A stretch of DNA of 64,000 bases from Apodemus sylvaticus (taxonomy: Eukaryota; Chordata; Mammalia; Rodentia; Muridae): positions 168,207,275-168,271,274 of the forward strand of contig NC_067472.1 of the NCBI RefSeq assembly GCF_947179515.1, written 5' to 3'. Below the pieces are notes generated by a model. That model did no database searches. It worked only from the letters and a program-made list of their open reading frames with translations, and was not told the origin of the DNA. Shown one piece after another: positions 24,386-34,211 of this stretch. Positions within the stretch are counted from its first letter, which is position 1, and each line of letters opens with the position of its first letter. Both the position numbers and the translations under genes were made by a program.

Positions 24386-25617
24386 TATGACCGTTAAGTT
24401 GGGGTAGGGAAAGCATAGTATTTTAAGTGATCCTGATGTGAGTAGGAAAAATTTCAGGAATACACTGAACTCAGAATGAGTTTCAGTGCCTCAGTGAACT
24501 TCCCCTCTGCTGCCAACTAATGCCTATACTCTGAGGGGTGGGAGATGCATTTTCATTGGAGAGTTTGAGTCTGTTTCTGTTGTCTTGTGGAGTTCACTTG
24601 CTGCCCTGTAGCCTGTTATTTGGGGGTAATGGTTCCCAAAGCCTGTGCACAACCCTAGATCTACAGAGCTCTGGGTCCCCATTGTAACTCCCAGGTGCAA
24701 GCAGGTGGCCTTGTAAGAAACTGCATATGTTATAATTAATTTAGCTTAATTATAGTTGATATAATTAAAGAAGACAGGAAGGAACAATGGTTAAAATATG
24801 TCGGATGACATAGTAACAGGACACTCTGTCAAGCTGCCTACTGTAGAGCAGTGGGAGTGAGAAGGGACAAGGACTTCATTTCTGAGCGGCAGCTGCCACG
24901 TGTGGGCACTAGATGCAGGTCGCGAGGTCACTGGGGGTTAAGGCCCGTCTTCCCACCTGAGAGATCTATAATTTAGTGACACATGATGGATACGTGCAGT
25001 GTTATTATCATGGTAGAATCCTAGATGCTTGTGTGGTCTCAAGGAAGGACTGGACTCCCGCCTAACAGGAGGCTTGGCTGACTCTTAGAGTTGAGCTGAG
25101 GTCCCTGGCTTGGGATAGGAGAATGCAGAACAGGTGCCAAAAAAGAACATTCTAGGCCAAAGGAACGGTGTGGGCATGTGTACGGGGGCGTAGGAAAGAG
25201 GGTCCTGGGTGCTTCCAGCAAGTGGCGAGGCTAGAATATGAGGAAAGGTGGAAGCATGGGGTGGGCGGGGACCCATGGGCAGCAGAGTAGCACGTGAGAT
25301 AAGAACATGGCATGGGCGTGGCCCCTGGGTTATTTTTAGAAAAAAAAGAAAGGAAAGCAGAAAAGAAGATTTAAAGAGTCATCTACACAAACTGTATTAG
25401 CGGTTAGATTTTATCCAGCCCGAAGCACATGTGACAGGTGACTCTACTGCCAGAAGTATAGTTTCCGGAAGGGAGGCCAGAGTCTTGTTCTTTACATTCG
25501 ACAGACTCCATCGGGTGTGATGGATTCTCCTGTGCATTGGTGCCCAGGCCCTGGGCGTGACGGGCACTAAGACTCGCACTCTGCCCTTGCACCGTTCCTT
25601 GTCAAGAGAGAGACCGA

Positions 25618-25800
25618 GGGCAGGAGTGTCGCTCAGGTGGTGGAGTGTTTGCCTGGCATCTGGGAAGCCCTTGGTGTAATCCCTAGCAGAAACTGGACAT
25701 GGTGGTGCATACATTTAGTCCCAACACTGGGGAGATGAGGCAGGAGGATCAGAAGTTCAAGTTTATCCTTGGCTACATAGCGAGTTTGAGCGAGCTTGGG
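25618..25800 (+). mobile_element. ID-B1 composite SINE
   Basis: An ID-like tRNA(Ala)-derived head ('gtgtcgctcaggtggtggag', 'tgtttgcctggcatctggga') is joined to a B1-like body ('catggtggtgcatacattta', 'ttcaagtttatccttggcta'). It is an old, diverged composite. Confidence 0.7.
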
Positions 25801-26712
25801 ATAGATGAGAACGTGGGGGAAGGAGGAATCCAGAACGTATTCAGAGGGGCAACCTCAGCGATAGCTGCTGCAGCTGGGAGGTCTGTCTGGAGAGTTCATC
25901 AGCTTCCCACTGCAGTGTGACAGGCATCATCCCGTCACTTCTGAGGGTCAGGAATGCCAGGCCTGTGTACGACCTCCTTGGGCTGGACTGAGACCCAGAC
26001 CCATTGCTTCTGGTGAGAGTCACAGTTCCTTGCTATACGGGCCTCTTGGTGTGACTGTTCAGCCCTCGTAGCTGGCTTTCTTAAAAGGAGGCCTCAGAGC
26101 CTTTTATCACCCTCTCTGACTCACTGTGCTCCTTTAGAAGTGTGTCACTAAGTCCAGCCCACACAGGGAGGGGAATCACGCTCTGCGACTCGAAGGGAGC
26201 AGTATCAAAGAATGTGAGGACCTATTTTTAAAACTGCCACAAGATGTATTAGAGAGGACATGACAACTGTCTTCAAATATTTGGAAAGCTTTGTCAGGAA
26301 GCTAAAGGCAGTTGGGTTTGGCTTCACCTAGAGATTCATGGAGGTTTGCAAGGATGGAGAGGTGCGTAGGGCCGTGGAGAGGCCTGTGTGACTGGAGGCA
26401 GGTACTGGGCAGGGGCTGAATGACCGCATAAGGAAGGGCTTCTAACCTTGGTAGGGACGGGACAGGGTCAGAAGGGAAGGTAGAGCCCTTGCTATTTAAG
26501 TCTTATTGGAGCACAGCCATGCTTTCTCATACGTAGCTGTTTGATGTTACAGAGCTGAGCTGTGTGGCAGGAACCATATGGTATTCGGCTGTTTAAAGGA
26601 AATGTTTACTAACTATTGCACTAGATGACTTTGGAGATCCCCACCCCGCTACCCTTGAGAGATAGTACAGTGTGGTGCTGCGATATGATATTTTGTAAAG
26701 AGTTATTTTACG

Positions 26713-27235
26713 GGGCTGGGAGATGGCTTGGTGGTAAGAGTGCTTGTCGTACTAGCATGACGGCCTGGATTTGGATCTCTAGAACTCCTGCAAACACCTC
26801 AAGCCTCAGAGGCTCGAGAGATGACTCAGCCGTTAACTGCGGGGTATGTACAGCTCACTCGTTGCTCTTGCTGAAGACCCGAGTTCAGTTCCTACTACCC
26901 ACATGGTAGCTCACAACTCTCTGTAACTCCAGTTCCATGGGATCTGAAATCCTCTGCCAGTCATCACAGGCACCAGGCACGCATGTGGTACACATACATA
27001 CATGCAGGAAGAACAGTCGTATACAGAAAATAAAATAAATATTTTTAAAAATCCAGGTATGGCTGTGTATGCTTGTTAGTCCAGCACTGAGGGAGCTCAC
27101 TGGCCACAAACCTGGACAAAACAGTGAACTTCCAGTTCACTGAGAGACCCTGCTTAGGACAGCACGGAGACAAGCGACACTGGAAGACAGCCAGTGTCTT
27201 CCTTTGGTCTCCATGTGTACCCACATACTCATGTC
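26713..27235 (+). mobile_element. B4-type SINE split by a nested B2/B3 insertion
   Basis: The 5' part (26713-26815: 'ggctgggagatggcttggtg', 'gcttgtcgtactagcatgac') and 3' part (27050-27235: 'ccaggtatggctgtgtatgc', 'ctgagagaccctgcttagga') read as one B4. Between them, 26820-27050 is a complete younger SINE. Confidence 0.7.
26820..27050 (+). mobile_element. B2/B3 SINE nested in B4
   Basis: The element carries 'ggctcgagagatgactcagc', 'gaagacccgagttcagttcc', 'gtagctcacaactctctgta' and 'tgggatctgaaatcctctgc', with the tail 'aaaataaaataaatattttt'. Confidence 0.88.
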
Positions 27236-27239
27236 CATG

Positions 27240-27240
<1 letters not shown>

Positions 27241-27283
<43 letters not shown>

Positions 27284-27910
27284 ACAAACACATGCCCACA
27301 TGTTCCCGCGTGCACATACACACATATACACCACACAAACACACACCACACATACATGCCTACATGTCCCCATGTGCACATACACATATACACACACACC
27401 ACACATACATACACATAGACAATACATATACACAATACAGCATACACACATACCACACATACACACATGCATGCACACACACAATACATACACACATGCC
27501 CACATGTCCCTCTGTACATTAACACACACACATATACACATACACACACAAACACACATACATATACACATACACACAACACATATATACTCACATACAC
27601 ACATATGCCTACATGTCCCTGAGTGCACACACACATACACATAAGCATACACACATACACACCACACATACACACATATGCCTAAATGTCCCCGAGTGCA
27701 CACATACATACACACCACACATACACACACACCACACATACACACATATGCCTACATGTCCCTATGTGCACACATACATACACATAAGCACACACACATC
27801 ACATATATATACATATATGCACACGTACATATACACATACATGCTCACATGCCCATGTTAGCACACACATAAACATACACATAAGTGCACACATGCACTC
27901 ACACACACAC
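27241..27910 (+). repeat. CA-rich microsatellite / minisatellite, about 670 bp
   Basis: The block opens with pure (CA)n (27241-27277). It then mixes ACACAT/CACACC units with a recurring longer motif of the form atgcc(c/t)acatgt(c)cc...gtgcaca at 27292, 27356, 27496, 27605, 27678, 27748 and, degraded, 27841. The spacings are 64, 140, 109, 73, 70 and 93 bp, so the underlying higher-order unit is about 70 bp. ORFs of T/H/P or C/V/Y residues in it are artefacts. Confidence 0.93.
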
Positions 27911-28044
27911 ATTTCATCTAGTGATAAATATAAAAGCATTGATGTGTGAGCATGTTGGGTGGGGGTGCTTCAAGATGCATTGAGTTACAGCAGAGTTTGT
28001 AGATGAATGATTCTGAGACTAAATCTGTTCTTTTCTTTGGACAG

Positions 28045-28105
28045 TGCCTGAGAGAGAAGGTTGTTTGTGTCGCTGCTGGACTGCGTCATGCCTTAGCCAC
28101 TACAG
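28045..28105 (+). CDS. Sergef: Sergef exon 5, residues 150-169 (RCC1 repeat 3, second half)
   Basis: This small 61-bp exon runs from acceptor 'tcttttctttggacag|TGC' to donor 'ACAG|gtgatc'. It encodes CLREKVVCVAAGLRHALATT, with the RCC1 closing strand V-x-V-A-A-G-x-x-H-A-L. It goes from phase 0 to phase 1, so its omission would shift the frame. A CA-rich minisatellite ends 135 bp upstream and a reverse B1 begins about 250 bp downstream. Confidence 0.96.
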
Positions 28106-28347
28106 GTGATCACTCAGCCGTCTGAGCAGTAGAGCATCAGGAGGAAATGTTGTAAGGGATGTTGGGAAGGGTCCTGCCCTGCTGTAGCTCCGATTGAAAG
28201 CCAACAGCACGAAGTACAAGTCTCTGGGGGCCTTAGCCAGAGGGAGGAAGGGAGGGGGTTGCTTGACTCTTTCTGTTGTAGATGTGGGATTGTTGTAATT
28301 TCTTTCTCCCATTTACTCCTCACAGCCAAGGAGCATGTGAGTTAAAG

Positions 28348-28540
28348 TCCTTTTTTGTTTGTTTGTTTGTTTGTTTTTGTTTGTTTTTTGTTTTTTTGTT
28401 TTTTTCGAGACAGGGTTTCTCTGTGTAGTCCTGGCTGTCCTGGAACTCACTCTGTAGAGCAGGCTGGCCTCCAACTCAGAAGTCCACCTGCCTCTGCCTC
28501 CCAAGTACTGGGATTAAAGGCGTGTGCCACCACCGCCCGG
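28348..28540 (-). mobile_element. B1 SINE, reverse, with long TTTG tail
   Basis: The reversed tail (TTTGTTTG... at 28351-28405) is followed by 'gagacagggtttctctgtgt', 'ctgtagagcaggctggcctc' and 'gggattaaaggcgtgtgcca'. 'gttaaagtcctttt' appears on both sides (28340-28353 and 28541-28554), which looks like its target-site duplication. Confidence 0.97.
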
Positions 28541-28861
28541 AGTTAAAGTCCTTTTAACCTCCATGCAGGGTTGGTGGAAGCACTTGTGAGTGAGGCAGGC
28601 AGGGAAAGCTAGAGACCGTCAGTGTAGACGTGGGTCACAGTGAGCGTGCTGCCTTCCCGCTGGAGTCTAACGTTTGTTGATTGGAAAGCTTCAAGTGAGA
28701 TGATTTCTGTCCGTGAGTGGGCAGAGGGACCAGCCGCATGGATGGGACTGTGGGGCAGGTGGCATTGAGTTAGTAGGGCTCTGGCCTGCCTTGAAGGGCC
28801 CTAAGGTCTAGGAAACAATTGGTACATAGAGAGTTCCTTTTAAAAAGAGGGGTAAGGTGGG

Positions 28862-29130
28862 GGCATGCTTGTCTTGAAGGCATGAGGGATCTGAGTTCAA
28901 ATCTGCGCACAGCGGTGGTAAGGTGAGAAATGGAGACACATAGATCCCTGGGGCTCGCTGGCCCGCTAGCCTAGCCTACTTGATGAAGCTCCAGACCAGC
29001 GAGACTCTTTATCTCAGTTAAAAACTGAAGACATATGAGGAATGCCACCAACGCTGAACTCTAGCATCTATGTGTGTCTGCATGCACATGTGTGTATGCA
29101 CATCCGTGTGCCTGAACAGATGCTTGCGAG
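28862..29130 (+). mobile_element. B4-type SINE
   Basis: 'gcatgcttgtcttgaaggca', 'ctgagttcaaatctgcgcac', 'ggctcgctggcccgctagcc' and 'actctttatctcagttaaaa', with a TG-rich end, show a diverged B4. Confidence 0.65.
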
Positions 29131-29424
29131 AGAAAGGGAGAGGGAGAGAGACGCTAGCTCTAAGTACCCAGAGCAGAGAAACTAGGAAGGAAAGGAATTA
29201 GAAACTCAGAGACGGGCCCGGGAACTTCTCCCTCTAGGGCCTTCCCTTTTTAATTTCTGCACTTGCTTCTCTTGGGCTGTGTGTGTGTTCACCTCCCGTG
29301 GCTGCCAGGTGTCCATGCTGTGTGAGTCCAGGTGTGGATGGACGAGGGCAGAAAGGGGAGGGAAGGGGGTGTGTGGAGCTGTGCCAGTCTGTGGCGCACT
29401 GCTCCGTAAACTGTCTCTTAGAGT

Positions 29425-29640
29425 GAGATCACGAGATGACTCATGGTTAAGAGCACCAGCCGCTCTTCCAGAGGATCCAGGTTTGGTGCCCAGTATCCAC
29501 ACAACAGCTTATAATGGTCTGTAACTCCAGTACCAGGAGATCTGACCCTGTCTTCTGGCCTCCATGAGCACCGGGCATGCATGTAGAGAAGAGACAAACA
29601 TGAAGACAAAACATTCGCACGCGTACAATTTTTTAAAAAG
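29425..29640 (+). mobile_element. B3 SINE
   Basis: 'gagatcacgagatgactcat', 'ccgctcttccagaggatcca' and 'gtctgtaactccagtaccag' with an A-rich end 'ttttttaaaaag' identify a B3/B2-type element inserted at the edge of an L1 fragment. Confidence 0.8.
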
Positions 29641-29644
29641 TGAA

Positions 29645-30685
29645 ATCTTGTGTTTTGAGAGAATTATAGATCCACATGAGGTTGTTAAAAACAAAATAGA
29701 CCTCCCCTCCTCCCCCCGGGAGTTCTTTTTGCAGATACCCTCAGTGGTAACACTGTACGGAATTGACAGCGCGGTGGCTTGGCAGGGATTTGAGGCTGAC
29801 ACAGTGAGGATACAAAGGAACTTCATCGCCACAAGGTCCCTCCTGCTGGGGATGGCCACATTCACTTCCTGCGGCCCCCAGCTCCTTCTCAGCTCTTGAC
29901 CGCCATTCCTGCTTCCCATGTCTGAAATGCCATCACTTCTGAAATGTTCTCAGATGCCCCGGACAGTACATCACCTTTTGGCCTTGGCTTTCCTGCTCGA
30001 CATCATTCCCCGGGGATCTGTCTTCTTAGCCGTGTGCACCCGTAACTGATTGCTTTTAGGGAGGAGGAGCATGGCATGGATGTGACACTGGATGAGCCTG
30101 TTAGAGCTGTTGCAACAAAATACTGCAGCCCAGATGGCTTAAATAACAAATCTCCATTTTTCTCACTGTTCCAGAGGCTAAAAGCCCAGGAGGAGTGTCA
30201 TTAAGGCTGGCTTCTGGTGACACCTTTCTCGGCTTAGCTGGTCCCCTCTCACTGTGTCCTCACAGACTTCTTTCATGACCATGCTGGCTCTAGTGGACTC
30301 ACCCCACTTCCCACAGGCACCCCTTAATTTCTTCACCTCCGTACCAGGCCCTGCTTTCAAACAAAGGCACACTGGAAATGAGGGATTCCATACCTGGATG
30401 TTGTGGGGTTAGGCACCGTTTACTCTGTAGCAGCCAGTTTGTAACCAGTTATCCGTTGAGTAATGTCTGCCTTGTTTCCAGTTTGTTCTATTTGTTCTAT
30501 AGTCTAGGAACATCCACGGACAGGTTTTTTTTTTTTTTTTAAATTTTTTATTTATTTATTTTTTTTCTGACTGTAAATTTCATTTCTCTGGGTTAAGTAT
30601 CCGGAAGTGTGAGTGCTGAGCCGTGTGGCAGTGACTATACTCGTTGATAGACAGGCTGTCCTCTTAGAAATCAGCAGGACAGTGG
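29645..30685 (-). mobile_element. Ancient L1M 3' end, antisense, dissected by insertions
   Basis: The + strand shows ordered reverse-L1 landmarks: 'gagagaattatagatccaca', 'ggtaacactgtacgg', 'catcgccacaaggtccctcc', 'ggccacattcacttcctgcg', 'cttggctttcctgctcgac' and, after a gap, 'ccttgtttccagtttgttct' and 'atttcatttctctgggttaa'. The gap is filled by another repeat (30100-30395), and a poly-T stretch lies at 30523-30570. It has no coding potential. Confidence 0.7.
30100..30395 (+). mobile_element. Ancient mammalian repeat inserted in L1M
   Basis: 'gagctgttgcaacaaaatac', 'cttaaataacaaatctccat', 'gttccagaggctaaaagccc' and 'cactgtgtcctcacagactt' show the same family as 16500-16800. Its position between two collinear L1 halves shows it was inserted after the L1. 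Confidence 0.65.
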
Positions 30686-30895
30686 GGCTAGAGAGAGGGC
30701 TCGGTGGGCCACGCGCTTGCTGCACTAGTGTGTGAGGACCTCAGGTCAGATCCCTAGCACTCTCCTGTAGCTGCACAAGGTTGTGGGTCTGTAATCCCCG
30801 TGCTCCTATGGATGAGGTGGGCAGAATCCCAGAAGATCACAGCAAGGGCCAGTGAGCCTTGTGTATGCAGCCAGCCAACAAAGACCCTGTTTTAA
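30686..30895 (+). mobile_element. B4-type SINE
   Basis: 'gggctagagagagggctcgg', 'cgcttgctgcactagtgtgt', 'ctgtaatccccgtgctccta' and 'acaaagaccctgttttaatt' identify a diverged B4 in + orientation. Confidence 0.7.
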
Positions 30896-31219
30896 TTAAG
30901 GTGGGAGGGGAGACCATTGTTTGAGTCTGTTCCCTGCTCTACACACGCTTTTAATTCTGCATGTAGACGGCAGATGGTTTAGTAGCCTTGGAAAGCACTG
31001 TGGAAGGGCTATGTTCTTATTACCTAACCATAGCCACCTCTTCTTCTTCCTCTTCCTCTTCCTCCCTCTCCCCTGGGGCCTCTTGAAGCAGCCAGGCTCC
31101 TGGGCAGGGCTCACATTGGCTGAGATGGTTGGGAATTTCCCACAGCAGTGAGGGTCAAATGGCAGTCTGGTCTAATCCTGACATCCATTTTCTCTTTCCC
31201 CTTCTGCTCTGCTGGGAAG

Positions 31220-31333
31220 CGACTGGCAGTGTGTTCCAGTGGGGGACTGGCTTGGCATCTTCTGGGCGACGCTTGTGTCCTGGGCAGAGTCTCCCATTGT
31301 TCTTGACAGCAAAGGAACCCAGCAGAGTGACAG
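31220..31333 (+). CDS. Sergef: Sergef exon 6, residues 170-207 (RCC1 repeat 4)
   Basis: This 114-bp exon encodes (A)TGSVFQWGTGLASSGRRLCP and ends TAKEPSRVT. Its donor 'ACAG|gtgagt' is near-perfect. Its acceptor 'gctctgctgggaag|CG' is unusual: a purine run 'gggaa' sits between the pyrimidine tract and the AG, with A at -3. The boundary is fixed by phase, since exon 5 ends with one base and CG completes Ala. The W-G motif keeps the strand, but the usual GQLG is replaced by the family-typical LASSGRRL. Confidence 0.94.
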
Positions 31334-31459
31334 GTGAGTGAACTCCTTAATTCTTCATCGTCTTTGGTTACTCGTTGGGAGAAAATAGAGCTGAAATGTG
31401 GCTAAATGGATTTTAGTCTGTCTGCCTGTTTGCCTGTCTGCCTGTCTGTCTGTATCAAG

Positions 31460-31680
31460 GATTTTTCTAAACACTTACTTTATTCACATGGATGTTTTGC
31501 CTGCATGTGTTTCTGTGTACCATTTGCATGCCAGGTGCCCAGGGAGGCCAGAGGAGGGCGTTCCATCCTCTGGAGTTACAGATGGTGTGAGCTGCCATGC
31601 GGGTGCTGAGAATGAAATCTAGGCCCTCTGGAAGGGAGCCAGTCCTTTCAACTGCTGAGCCCCCTCTCCAGTTTTAAGCT
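31460..31680 (-). mobile_element. B3 SINE, reverse
   Basis: 'acttactttattcacatgga', 'ggaggccagaggagggcgtt', 'gcgggtgctgagaatgaaat' and 'aactgctgagccccctctcc' are reverse-B3 landmarks. It is preceded by a short CTGT/CTGC run (31418-31453). Confidence 0.88.
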
Positions 31681-32499
31681 TTTGGTATTTCTCGATCTCT
31701 CTAACCGTCTCTGTTGGTTGGGATGCCAGTCTTTTTGTGATTTCTGTGGCCCCAGTAAAAGTCGCTGTTTTGCCACCAGAGTCTGAGCCCTCTTGAGTGA
31801 CAGATGCCAGGCAGGTAGGTGGATCTCGAGAAGGAAGCTCTAGAATGGGTCACAGCGACTTGGAAGATCCAACCTAGGGCTTTGGGAGCAGAGAGTAATA
31901 CCGAGAGCTTACAAGCTCTGCATCCTAGATGCAAGCTGCTCACAAGGCACCGCAGGGTCAGCCGTGCTGAGCTTCCTGGATGGCCAGGGGGTCAGGAATG
32001 ACCTGTGCAGGCCGCCACACCCTAGGAGACTGTGCCTCTGTGGCCCAGCTCCTTCTCCCAGGAAGGAGGCAGGAAGGAGTGAGGATGCGGGGAGCAGGCA
32101 TGGGGCGTGGCCACGGGAAGGCACAGTAGGTAGTGTACGCTCTGCTCAGGGCCTGCTGGTCAGCCTGCTGTTGGTCCGTTGGTCAGTCTGGGCTACCCTT
32201 TTTCTTTTACCCTCTTTTCTCTTCTGCTCTCAGGTCTTCTTTAACTCTCTCTCTGTTCTCTACTCTCTTTGTAGGCCTTCCTGTCCTTGCGTGTGGAACC
32301 ATGTCTGTCTCTTTTCTTCTTTGTAATTTACTTTTGGATCCAGTGCACTGAGGGTTGGCTATAGGGAGTCCTATATAGGAGCTCTAACTATTCTTCCCCG
32401 GCTTGGGACAAGAGACTCAAGGTGCTGGGAAGGGCTGGGTAGGAATGGGAACTGCACAGCAGTGAGGCACGCATGTTCAGATTATTCTGGTTTTTTTTG

Positions 32500-32862
32500 T
32501 GTGTGTGTGTGTGTGTGTGTATGTGTGTAGTGTGTGTATGTGTGTATGTGTGTATGCGTGTATATGTCTGTGTATGTCTGTGTATGTGTGTATGTGTGTG
32601 TATGTCTGTGTGTGTGTGTATGTGTGTGTATGTCTGTGTATGTGTGTATGTGTGTGTATGTCTGTGTATGTGTGTGTGTGTGTATGTCTGTGTATGTCTG
32701 TGTATGTGTGTATGTGTGTGTATGTCTGTGTATGTCTGTGTATGTGTGTATGTGTGTGTATGTGTGTGTATGTGTGTGTATGTGTGTGTGTGTATGTGTG
32801 TGTATGTGTGTATGTGTGTATGTGTGTATGTGTGTGTATGTGTGTATGTGTGTGTGCGAGCA
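32500..32862 (+). repeat. TG/TATG/TCTG compound microsatellite, about 360 bp
   Basis: After pure (TG)n (32500-32519), GTGTGTATGT units alternate with GTCTGTGTAT units, often in blocks of about 48-60 bp that recur (for example near 32566, 32630, 32690 and 32730). All long ORFs here, on both strands, are microsatellite artefacts. Confidence 0.96.
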
Positions 32863-33550
32863 CGCCTCACAGGACTCACTTCCCAGACCGCCTGCTCCCG
32901 GCACTGGTCGCTCCTGCCTGGCCTGCCACTGTACCTGTGGACAGACTCTCAGCTCTGCTGGAAGGGCCTTTCTTTCCTCTTCCTCTGGAAAGGCTCTGGG
33001 GTTTTCTCAAGGGCCGGCTCAGACATCGCTCTCCCACGGCTCTCCCCTTTGGCCCCCACTGGCTTCTCTCTGTGGATAGCGCCATCCAGTGCATATCCAG
33101 TGTGAATGGTTATTAGTTTTCTCCCGTGCCAAGGGGAAAGACGGGGCCTTGTTCTCTATATTTTAGTATTGGACCAGTCACTAGAAGGCATGAAAAAAAA
33201 AAACACACTGTTGATTTTAAACAGCCATTTTGGGATCTGCCTGGAGCATTAGCTCCGAGCAGTCTGGGGAGTTTTCTGGTGGGCTCGGGTGGCTCATCGC
33301 CTGCTGCCTCACAGTCCATCACATTGCAACCTCCCTCCTTCACCCTGCTACCACAGGGGTCCTGGCGAAGGCTCCTTGCTTGGTGGGTGTGGCTGGGAAC
33401 CTGGGCTTGCTCTTTTCATCCCACAGGACTCTTGAAGGTGTGAGATGCCATTTAATCAGTCTAGCAGAAGCCTCCAGAAACAGTTGCAGGCTGGGACTAT
33501 GTTTAGCTCCAGGATGGACCATGAAGTACTACAGGCTGTCCCAGGTCCGA

Positions 33551-33588
33551 ACAGCAGTATGCGTTGTTGCAGGATCTGACCACTCGGC
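33551..33588 (+). repeat. Exact 38-bp copy of the interior of Sergef exon 7, inside intron 6
   Basis: The 38 bases starting 'acagcagtatgcgttgttgc' and ending 'gaccactcggc' are identical to 34163-34200, within exon 7. The flanks differ: there is no copy of the acceptor or the first 14 exonic bases, and no donor follows ('ttctgccgtgttgctgaagg'). It keeps the exon's reading frame locally (T-A-V-C-V-V-A-G-S-D-H-S-A) and meets a stop at about 33614. The nearest upstream AG ('gctgtcccag', ending at 33543) is a plausible acceptor, but no good donor is present. I regard it as a duplicated exon fragment, not a working exon. Confidence 0.85.
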
Positions 33589-34148
33589 TTCTGCCGTGTT
33601 GCTGAAGGCAGTATAATTCAGGGATGTAATGTGCTGGACTTGGAGGTTGGAAGCAGGATCACAGAGTGTGCTGTGGTCCTGAGGCAGCCTGGTTTGTGGT
33701 TAAGCCCTGCACAAGCTAGGATCGGAGGGTTTGAGCCCTTTTGTCTTCAGCCTTCGTCAGCTGGCAGAGCTTGGGAACCTGTGCACACATTTCACAGGCA
33801 TCTTCTCAGCTCTATGCCTCTGCTTCTATCAGAAACGTGACTTTATACCAATCGGTGCAGTTCCATTCCGGCATCGCACGGTTGCTCTGGTTTTCCTGCT
33901 GTTCATATCAGTGACAGTGATACCTGTGATAGTGAAGTCTGTGCACTTTATCCTCAGTACATGGACTTGTTCAAACCCCCATGACATCACTGTCTCCATC
34001 CCACCAAGGCGCCTGCCAGTACTGCTGCTCACGCTGGCCTGCACTGGGCGGGTTCTCCTGTGCTTAGGTAAAGCTTGGCCCAGGAACCCACTCCTCACGC
34101 AACGTGCTTTGGCATAAATATAGCTCAAAACAAACATTTCTTTTCCAG

Positions 34149-34211
34149 GCCTAGAGAATTCTACAGCAGTATGCGTTGTTGCAGGATCTGACCACTCGGC
34201 CTCATTAACAG
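34149..34211 (+). CDS. Sergef: Sergef exon 7, residues 208-228
   Basis: This 63-bp exon runs from acceptor 'catttcttttccag|GC' to donor 'ACAG|gtgggt'. It encodes (G)LENSTAVCVVAGSDHSASLT, the closing strand of RCC1 repeat 4 with the conserved A-G-S-D-H-S. Phase 1 on both sides: skipping it would keep the frame and remove 21 residues. Thirty-eight of its 63 bases also occur, unchanged, 612 bp upstream. Confidence 0.96.

Larger units (their letters stand above)
22326..28044 (+). other. Sergef: Sergef intron 4
   Basis: This 5.7-kb intron is rich in repeats: SINEs at 22628, 23395, 23615, 25618 and a B4 at 26713-27235 split by a B2/B3; an antisense L1 fragment at 23090-23394; a rodent repeat at 24005-24385; and a CA-rich minisatellite at 27241-27910 that ends 135 bp from exon 5. 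The stretch 24386-25617 has nothing I can identify. A short AT-rich block lies at 24725-24770. Confidence 0.85.
28106..31219 (+). other. Sergef: Sergef intron 5
   Basis: This 3.1-kb intron contains a reverse B1 (28348-28540), B4 SINEs (28862, 30686), a B3 (29425) and a long old antisense L1 fragment (29645-30685) itself interrupted by another ancient repeat (30100-30395). About 300 bp on either side of exon 6 is unique sequence without recognisable features. Confidence 0.85.
31334..34148 (+). other. Sergef: Sergef intron 6
   Basis: This 2.8-kb intron contains a reverse B3 (31460-31680), a TG compound microsatellite (32500-32862) and an exact 38-bp copy of exon 7 sequence (33551-33588). The rest, 31700-32480 and 32870-34148, shows no repeat I recognise. 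Long + ORFs across 32473-33616 come from the microsatellite and GC-rich sequence. Confidence 0.85.

Noticed and set aside
27241..27910. Spaced repeats at 64-140 bp considered as a CRISPR-like array
   Set aside because: Spacers are CA-rich variants of the repeat itself, units are unequal, and the genome is mammalian. It is a minisatellite.
28100..28554. Possible exon extension after Sergef exon 5
   Set aside because: The sequence beyond the donor is unique intron followed by a reverse B1. The frame and homology both end at 28105.
32388..33116. Long T/H/Y-rich and C/V/Y-rich ORFs on both strands
   Set aside because: They are translations of the TG/TATG microsatellite in every frame. The same holds for 27045-27872, 7069-7455 and 22581-22978.
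33230..33616. The 38-bp exon 7 copy as an alternative functional exon
   Set aside because: A plausible acceptor exists at 33543, but no consensus donor follows and the frame stops at about 33614. It is kept as a finding, not as an exon.
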